NCBI GenBank assembly: GCA_021234155.1 | Contig: JAJEKV010000041.1 | Span: forward strand, 3,276,829-3,340,828 | Direction: 5' to 3' | Origin: Isoetes taiwanensis | Taxonomy: Eukaryota; Streptophyta; Lycopodiopsida; Isoetales; Isoetaceae | DNA: 64,000 bases | Shown: in pieces, positions 56,500 to 64,000 of the stretch | Position numbering within the stretch: position 1 is the stretch's first letter | Layout: each line of letters opens with the position of its first letter | Notes under the pieces: generated by a model | The model's database searches: none | Told to the model about the DNA's origin: nothing | The model's input: the letters and a program-made list of their open reading frames with translations, nothing else | Made by a program: the position numbers and the translations under genes

Positions 56500-59400
56500 G
56501 CACCACATTATGCAGACCTACCGGGCACTCACTGAGCTTTTGTTTACGACACTTGCTCTCTTCCGAGGACCGGATGTCGAGCGGTCCATTATTATAACCC
56601 CTTCCAATGAAAGGAAATGGTGTATCGAGATTGCACAAAGGGCTATACCGCACATTAAGGGGTGATCGCAGAAAAGGACACATGGCTGTTTTTGCGGACC
56701 GAAAAAAAAAGCCGAGGGCGTTGAACAAGTTGGCATAGTGGTGGCAATGTGAAAAGGCACGAAGAACAATGTGCAAGATGCCATCATATGCGGCATTGAG
56801 GACCCACAAGCATTGCGGTTTACGGAGTACATTTTGAAATGGCGCAATTATGACCCGTCTTTGATGACGGCCGAAAGAAATGAACAAGCCCGACCACGAG
56901 GAAAAACGTCCCCGACGTCGGCTAAGGGGTATGGCTGGTTGTTGCCATCCTATGAATCTCTCTTTTGTCGGGTATAAAGGGAAAGCAGACATATTGCTCG
57001 GGTTCTCGACATGCGAAAATGGTTTGTCTACGACAAAGAAGCCTCCGAAATTTGTGCCTTGAAAGCGGTTCGGGGCGAAAGATGCCCTCCGTGATGGACA
57101 CCAATTGGCTAAGAGCCGTGGCCAAGAAAAGAGTGTGAAGCCTATTGCTACTTTGGGAGAGACCTCAAAGCATCAAAAAGAAATTGCTCAAGAACCACAA
57201 TCCACGATAAACCCCTCCGGTATTGTTAACCCTACTCTTCCTATTGCTATGAAGGCCCCAGATAGCAATACATCTGGTGGATTTATTCCAAAAAAATTCC
57301 CTCCTTTCAAAATTAGCCTTAAGAATCTGACACCTCATGAGGATAGCCCGCAGCCCACCCAGTTCTCAAACCCCCTCGATTCACGAATGCCTCCTCTAAA
57401 CTAGCATTGACATGGCCCCAAGCACACGCCATTCCAAATAATTGAAGTTCAATCCCGAAGAGGAACGAAGATGGCGAGCAAACCACTTTCGAAGCTTGAA
57501 CAGTTCAAAGGTTCTACCCCTTAGGGGTTAATTGGTTTACAAAGATTTCTATTTTTGATTGTGAACCTGCACCAGCAAACTTGACACACAGAATGCGGTC
57601 AAATGACCATGTTCAAACTCTGGTTAAAAGCTTCAAGACATACCCGACAGAGGTCCTCACCCCTGCTGACGTCGTTCCGTTTGACCCTATTACCAGGTAA
57701 CTAATTCTTTATCTTTTGGACACTCGTTATATAGATTTGACCTGACGGTTGTCTATCTTTTCGGGAGGAGGGTGACATGGAGCAATCCGAGAAGATTTGA
57801 AGGGCAAGAAATTTTATATTATTTACGGCAACCACAAGTTTTTTGTCTTTGCAACTCCTTTGTTCTGTTCGTTTACGAAGTTCGAAAGCAAAGAACGAGA
57901 ATTTGCCAAAGTATATGCTAGAAGAAGATCGAGGGTGTTGAACGAAATCTTACGGACAAAGGAATATATAGAGTTGAGTATTCAATGCAACGGTAATTGC
58001 AAACACCGGTGTCTGAGAGCCACCGATTGAAAAACCGCAACAACTTAGGTCATCGGCACAAGGCTTATGGTTGCCCTCCACAAGGACCTATAGGGACAGC
58101 TAAAACTTCAGCTTGGAAGGTATTTATTTGTTTTCTACTAGCCAAGTTCGGCCACGATCTTGATGACCTTGAAATTGCTTCGAGGATTTCCATGAAATTG
58201 CAACGACCACCTTGAAAGTGCAGGAGCTTAAGGATGAAAAGCAATTCATTTTTATGGATGAGAAGGTTTTCAAGAAGTTAATGGAAGTTGCCGGTCTGTG
58301 GGTGAGTCGTAAACTCAGTGACGATCATGGTGAGTTTCCAGACAAGCCATCCAAAGACTTCTTTAACAAGACCTGGCTCCGGTTGCTACGAGGTATGTCG
58401 AATCTGAGTTATCACAAATTTCGATGAGATTATAGAAGGCAAGACCTATTTAAAGGTGCGTGATCGGGGTTATAGCGGGAGATTTGATTGCGCATAACGA
58501 AAGCAAACCGACATCGAACCCTCACTTTTATGAGGCGAAATTTTTTGTCTTATGCCTCAAATTTGCTGCAAAAGGATTTCGATAGCTGGGAGGAATTGCT
58601 TCAGGCTTTTCCTGATTTCACTGAACAGAGAATACTGGATATATCAGATACCGATACAGAGTACGTGAAGGCTAACTATAACAAGGATCATACACTAGGT
58701 AACCTACCTGTAGCCTTTTGGAGCCAATCAGGAATATTCTAAAGCCGGAAAGAGGCTAGAAAAAGAAAGGAAAAGAAAAATATTGTCATAGCAAAGGACA
58801 AAGGATGGCATCCCTACTTCCTCCCAAGTGTCGGAGAATACGACAATCGATATTTATTGACATCCGAGGGATAAACAAGGTATGGGATTGCAAGAAATAC
58901 ACGATCTATTTACAAGGATAGCTACCATGACGGATGCCAAAGTTTATCACTTGGTCATTATCATGCGCTTCGATGAATTTGCCCAATTGCTTTGTTCACC
59001 GTGGGGAAAAATTGAGGCGGTGGCTACCTATCTTTAGGTTCCTATGAAGAAATGGGATGGGAGAGCAAAAGAAGGGTGAAAGAACATCAATTTTATTAGT
59101 CATATGTGCATTAACAGGGAGTGATGTTCGTGTAGCACTCAATGCAAACCGTGAGTTGGAGCTTCACCTATATCCACACGGCAAGGCTCCTAAGTCAACA
59201 CCATTGCCTCCAATGCCGCTAACGGTAATGAGGATGCCGACGAGAAGATAAAAAAAGAAATATCGGACTCTTTTTCACAGGCAAACCAAGATTCAAATGG
59301 GCGGCAATGGAAGGAGATCTTGTATTGAAATGCCAAATGAAAACCTCCTATGCCTACCATATTGTTGAACAATTTGGTGCCGACCGATGGTTGTGTTCTC

Positions 59401-60360
59401 GATTTCTTTTTTACTTGGGGCGGCTTCTCGTGTTGCTCTTATGCAAGGCAAAAGAGCGTGGCTTTCAAAAGTTCGGGTAAAGTGTGCCGTTTTCACGAGG
59501 GCGTTCTTTGAAACGCTTGATAAGATGGCCAATCCAAGTGCCGATGGGTTTGAGGAAGAGCCGAAAGCGAGAATGTTGACCCGATCCAGCTCAACCCGAC
59601 ATCGATATCACCCAAAACACGATCTATCAAAGTTGGATTCCATTTTGGAAAACCTCGATGCTAAGTCCTAATGAAGAGAGAATGCAAGAAACAAAGCGCT
59701 TGCTTGAAGAGACGGAAAAAGGTATAGAAGCCCCGGAGCCCACTTTTCAAAAATTGAATGCACTTAATGAGAAGCTTGATGGGTACATGCCTTTCTTGAC
59801 AAAGTAACATAAGTTTGAATACGTGGGCGTAGAACACATGGAAACAGACCCAAAGCACATGGAAGCGGACCAACAACAAAGACATGGACATTGACCAAGA
59901 TGAGGTTCTTGGGTCATAGGAGCATCGGTACCAAAGCAAGAAGCGAAGCTCTATCATCCACATCGAATGCTACTGCTGCTGCGAGCTCTTGCAAAAACGA
60001 ACTTATAGGCGGGGGCGATCACGGTGGGCGATGAAGAATGGGAGCCCGATTCACATCTGCAGCGCGATCGCAAAGGCCATGGGTGTTGTAGTTCCGAGAT
60101 CACGGTTATTCGAGATGGACACAACACAAGCTATGGAATTGGGTAGAGAGCATGTCAATCGCATGGCCAATGAAATGGGTGTGATACGATCAAGTATCTC
60201 AAACACAATCGAAATAATTATCTCCTTCAATCAAGTAATTATGTTGTATATTACTTCCTTCAATGGAAATTTTTGTTTCAAAACTTTGGTTTTGTCTTTA
60301 CCCATATCTTTTACCATATGTTTAATGCTAAAAATAATCGCGACCCATCCTCCTCAGTAA
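56500..60360 (+). pseudogene. Decayed coding-like stretch, family unknown
   Basis: Plus-strand segments with protein-like composition, interrupted by stops and frame changes: 57,100-57,404 (Pro/Lys-rich), 57,797-58,030 (YGNHKFFVFATPLFCSFTKF), 58,030-58,215 (GTAKTSAWKVFICFLLAKFG), 58,212-58,427 (FMDEKVFKKLMEVAGLWVSR), 58,488-58,742 (FDSWEELLQAFPDF), 59,057-59,670 and 59,690-59,806 (ERMQETKRLLEETEKGIEAP). No domain recognised. It follows the CACTA-like subterminal repeats and may be that element's gene. Confidence 0.4.
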
Positions 60361-60851
60361 CAATAACATGGCTTTAAATCTTGAATTTTGTGTGATATCC
60401 TTGCTCCTCGGTACCTTCTTTTAACACAATGCTCTCATATGGTTTTAATAAAAGGCACATTCTTTTCGTCTCCTTTCAATTTCAAGCGAAACATCGCGTT
60501 CAAGCTTCTTCTGAAAGTTTTCACACTCCCTCCTACTACGTTATACTCGCGGTGAACCTTTGCATTAGCAGTAAAAACTATATTTCCGAATAAGACTGAA
60601 GCATTTGCAGAATTTGTGCAAAAAAACGCCAACTTTTACTCAATTGGTAGTAGTTTTTGCACTATATGGCTACCCGCTAACCTATTTCATGCTAAACGAG
60701 AATTCCAAATTTCTCTAATTAATGAATTCGTGCTTTGGTGGCTTCTTTGTGATAAATATGCAGTGAGTGATCTCGTGTATGTGAGACACTGAAGAACAAC
60801 ATTTGCAAAACAGCTACAACAGAAGAAATCTCTGCAAAAGGGGCCCGATTT

Positions 60852-61325
60852 GTGGAGGTAAGCAAAATCCAAGCAAGACAATTGGGCATGTTTAATGATC
60901 TGCCCAATTCCAACGAGCAGCTCCGTTTCTTTTCTTGTTTTAAATTTTCTCACACCAAAAGCCCTATTTTTGAGCTTGAAAATTTGACCCAAATGCTGGT
61001 CTCTGGTTCGTATGAATGTGTCCAAGTTTTTGGGTCGTCTAAGCCTGCTTTATATGCAGATCATATTGGGCGAACTTTGTCAGATCTTCAATCTATGCCT
61101 GAGAAGCATTCCCCCAATTTTGAAGTGAAACTGGGTAAGTATTTACTCTATCCCATGCAGAATGAAAGAATTTATGAGGTAGATTTAGATCTGCTAAAGC
61201 AGCGTTTATCTCGAGGTCAGATCCGGCAACGTTTTGTAGAATTCAAAGGCTTTGCGGATGTTGAGAACATGCAAAGGCTGGCTTGTTTTCTGAAGAAATC
61301 TGGCAGAATAGCTACGAAATCTTGA
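60852..61325 (+). CDS. Uncharacterised 157-aa ORF
   Basis: Open from ATG 60,852 to TGA 61,325, with ordinary soluble-protein composition (FFSCFKFSHTKSPIFELENL, RIYEVDLDLLKQRLSRGQIR). No signal peptide, membrane segment or motif that I recognise. It lies between the decayed stretch and the second copy of the transposon-type protein. It may be an element gene, a host exon or chance. Confidence 0.4.
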   Translation: MEVSKIQARQLGMFNDLPNSNEQLRFFSCFKFSHTKSPIFELENLTQMLVSGSYECVQVFGSSKPALYADHIGRTLSDLQSMPEKHSPNFEVKLGKYLLYPMQNERIYEVDLDLLKQRLSRGQIRQRFVEFKGFADVENMQRLACFLKKSGRIATKS

Positions 61326-63740
61326 GCCATGTGGGGTGAAAGCATGATAGGGCCTACATAAAAAATTACCAAAAAGGTACTTTTCTGTGTACTTCTGTGC
61401 AAGTACATAATTGTATTTTAAAGTACCTAGACTACAAGATTGACTAAAAGAAATTGTGTTATGTTCAAGAGTAGTAGTACATACATGTTGCAAGGTACTT
61501 TGTGATGTCAAGAAGATGTTAAGAACTTAAATATATCATCATCTTTGACTACCCAGAGTATTTTCCAGGTCCGATTTGAAGGAAATATTTAAAGGGTAGG
61601 GCGAATTCAACAAAAATCTGAGCTTGAAGGAGCAGTTGAAATGGAGCATGGAAAGGCAGTAGCAAATTATAGAAATATCACCATCCACTTATTTCGTCCA
61701 ACACAAGGCTCCCGAAAGTAAACTACTATATTTAACTAGAATTCATCCAAAAACCATGATATATGTAGTTTTTGATACACAAATTTATTTGATACAAGAA
61801 AACCACATGTCCTAATGGTTTGTTGAAAACGATACTGGTTCGTTACATGTTTATTTATGTTGGTTTTTAATGTTTATACTGGCTTGTTGAAACTAGTGAT
61901 GGTTTATGTGATAGTTTTATGCATACTATAATAATTCATTAAAACTAGTAACGGTTTAGTAAAATCACTTTATAATCACAACAAGATTGGGGGATAGTTC
62001 TATGATGCCCATTTTAATTAAAGGATATGGCATGGTTATTTATTGCTACGTGGATATGGTAAAATAATTGATTTATTGTACGGTATAGGTGGAATGAATA
62101 ATTGGTAGTCTATAACAACTCAAGTTGATTGCAACTCATAGTGGGTTACTCAATCAAAATTATTTTCAACCTCAGCACCTCTTTATGCCTCTCGCAACTT
62201 AATCATTCTTCTAGTGTATCGTATTGTATTATATCCTACTCGTTTTCATATGCCACTTCATCAAGAAATTATATATAACATTCACAATGTACATTCCCCA
62301 TTTATCATTTCTGGGTTGCCCGAAGGGCATACCCTAAGAATGGTTGTGAGAGCCCTAGAATATTTGAATAATATTATGAACATAGGGTGTAGATTGGGAG
62401 ACAAGCCGGAATGTGTACATATATATTAAATGAATGTAATGAGATGAGAGCAAAAAAAAGAAGGATGTCGTTTTTGCATTACCTTCTATATTGAGGTGCA
62501 TCAAATATCCTCTGAAGTCGTAGACTGCATAGATTTAACCGAATGGATTCATTCTAGCTGCTGCAGGCATAAAAGAATCCCCCTTTCTATTTGTTTATTT
62601 CAGGCTTCCAGTTCTGAATTTGTCCCTCAACACACTATTGCATCGAAGAGAACATAACAACTTGAAGCTTGCATCAGATTGAAGAACGCATTGTACCAGA
62701 TTGGAGCTTGTACCGGAAAAGTTCACACAATGCAGCCATGTAGTCCTTCTATATTTCCTTTTGTCTATTTCCTCATGCTTTCATGTAGATTGAAGCTTGC
62801 TTCGGCTTGCATCAGATTGAATAATAAATTGTTCGTAGCCATGGATTCCTTCCACTTTTTTTCTGCTATTTGTTTTTTCCCCTCTTTATACATGAAACCC
62901 ATTGTGAGAAAGCACCTTGCTTCATTCTTGTTGTCCATGGATATTTATATTAGAGTCAAAGAAGTCGAGACAATATACATTACAATCAGATATAGATTTA
63001 TGTAGTTGCACAATTCTCCCGTAATGGGGTGAGTACAAACAAAGTGCATGGACGAACATGTTTTCTCATAGGTAAGATTGAGTCAGAAGCATGTACAACA
63101 TAGAAAAGATGAAAGGAATTTAAATCAACAAATATTAATGAGGCAAAACACATGTGTTTAGATGAATGTGTGATCTTCATCAATAATGCAAAACCAAAAT
63201 TCTTTTTTGCTTTCGTTTTTTTTTAAGGCCAAACACATATGTCTATAAAATATTTACAGACTATACAAGCTAAATTCTTCCTCTCCATCAAGGCTCGTCC
63301 ACTTTGGTGATTTCAAATATGCCTCACAAATTGCAGCCCTGTTGAACAAGTGGTTCAACATGGCCCATTGCTATATTTTGGAGCAAAATTGTAATGGTTT
63401 GATGTGAAAAAAAGTGTCTAAAGGTTATGCAGGGTTTGGTGTGCGTTTGGCGATGCAAGGTATAAAGCACATCACATCAACAGAGTTATATTGTATGGCA
63501 AAATTGAAGGGCATTCATAGCTTTCTTTTTTCTTGGGCGTGGGCTCACGCGTCAAGCTGCAGCCCATTTCTCAGCGACCAGTGCAAAAAAGTGGCATATT
63601 CTTTTACTTGGTTTGTAGCTATTGTAAAATAGCTTAAGAACTTGGATATCAAGTTTAAACATGGTAAGCACGATCTGCTATTCTATGTCATGTGTATACT
63701 TGCTTACTATAACATAGATTGGAAGTCTTATGTTCACATG
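61326..63740. other. AT-rich, no gene recognised
   Basis: Low-complexity AT-rich sequence with short partial repeats, e.g. GCTTGCATCAGATTGAA at 62,667 and 62,806. Confidence 0.5.
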
Positions 63741-63744
63741 TATT

Positions 63745-63970
63745 AGGTGGCGTGTGTTGCTTCACAACGTCCAACCAGTTTATGTATTTTGTCTGTGCTG
63801 GTGGCATGCAACCTCTCGGGGTTCCGATGTGAGACATGATATATCCTTCTTAAGCCATAAATAGCGTAGGATTTTTTGGCTCTGGAAATTGCAACGAAAG
63901 TCTTCCATCTATAACAAATTCCAGTGACACTACAGCAAATCCTTCCGGCAGTGCCATGCTTGAACATATT
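63745..63970 (-). pseudogene. Second copy of the transposon-type module
   Basis: The minus strand reads LPEGFAVVSLEFVIDGRLSL and, after one in-frame stop at MA-stop-EGY, CMPPAQTKYINWLD. This parallels VPEGMVVVSIVNVLDGQLPL and TPPGQIKRIDWQD at 54,370-54,610 on the same strand. The gene continues beyond the right edge of the window. Confidence 0.6.
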
Positions 63971-64000
63971 GACCCCCTTGTGCAGTAAAGTAGAAGCTTG

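Overview
The window looks like nuclear DNA of a land plant with a large, repeat-rich genome. A fern or other seed-free vascular plant is the best guess. The reasons are plant-type host gene pieces (NUP155, the ESCRT-III subunit VPS24, cobalamin-independent methionine synthase, PPR proteins), GT-AG introns, a MiAMP1-type antimicrobial peptide gene, long L1-like LINEs, a Ty3/gypsy element, a TRIM, CACTA-type DNA transposon ends and an endonuclease-less Penelope-like retroelement. Species cannot be decided from the sequence alone. Most of the window is transposable elements and decayed gene fragments. The only gene that looks intact is the small secreted cysteine-rich peptide gene on the minus strand at 43.1-43.5 kb.

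Layout. 1-6.2 kb: three LINE copies in the same orientation; the first two end in (TC)n tails instead of poly(A). 6.2-14.3 kb: a complete Ty3/gypsy element on the minus strand, with 597-bp LTRs and a 5-bp target duplication (ATGCC), sitting in the third LINE. 15.0-16.9 kb: a NUP155 pseudogene on the minus strand. 17.7 kb: a VPS24 exon on the minus strand. 18,122-39,939: what I read as one 21.8-kb CACTA transposon with GC-rich subterminal repeats and an ATC target duplication. It lies in the first intron of the VPS24 copy, whose upstream exon reappears at 40.0 kb. Inside it are candidate captured exons, PPR fragments, a 470-bp TRIM with TGTAT target duplication, a 9-kb Penelope-like element with 2.2-kb direct terminal repeats bounded by (GAA)n, and a five-copy tandem array of a 1.1-kb unit.

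40-64 kb: the MiAMP1-like gene, two exons of an unidentified protein (44.6-45.0 kb), a decayed GC-rich LINE (45.9-47.9 kb), a 424-bp fold-back element (48.4-48.8 kb), an N-terminal methionine synthase pseudogene (49.7-50.7 kb), a PPR fragment, a small MITE, remnants of a transposon-type protein that appears twice (53.9-54.7 kb and 63.7-64.0 kb), CACTA-like palindromic subterminal repeats (54.7-56.5 kb) and a long decayed coding-like stretch that I could not identify.

The elements are nested rather than cooperating: PLE and TRIM inside CACTA, CACTA inside a host intron, and Ty3 inside a LINE. The most unusual object is the Penelope-like element. It has no visible GIY-YIG endonuclease, (GAA)n at both outer borders and the internal junction, a TATA-driven conserved small reading frame in each terminal repeat, and a strong hairpin just after the reverse transcriptase stop codon.
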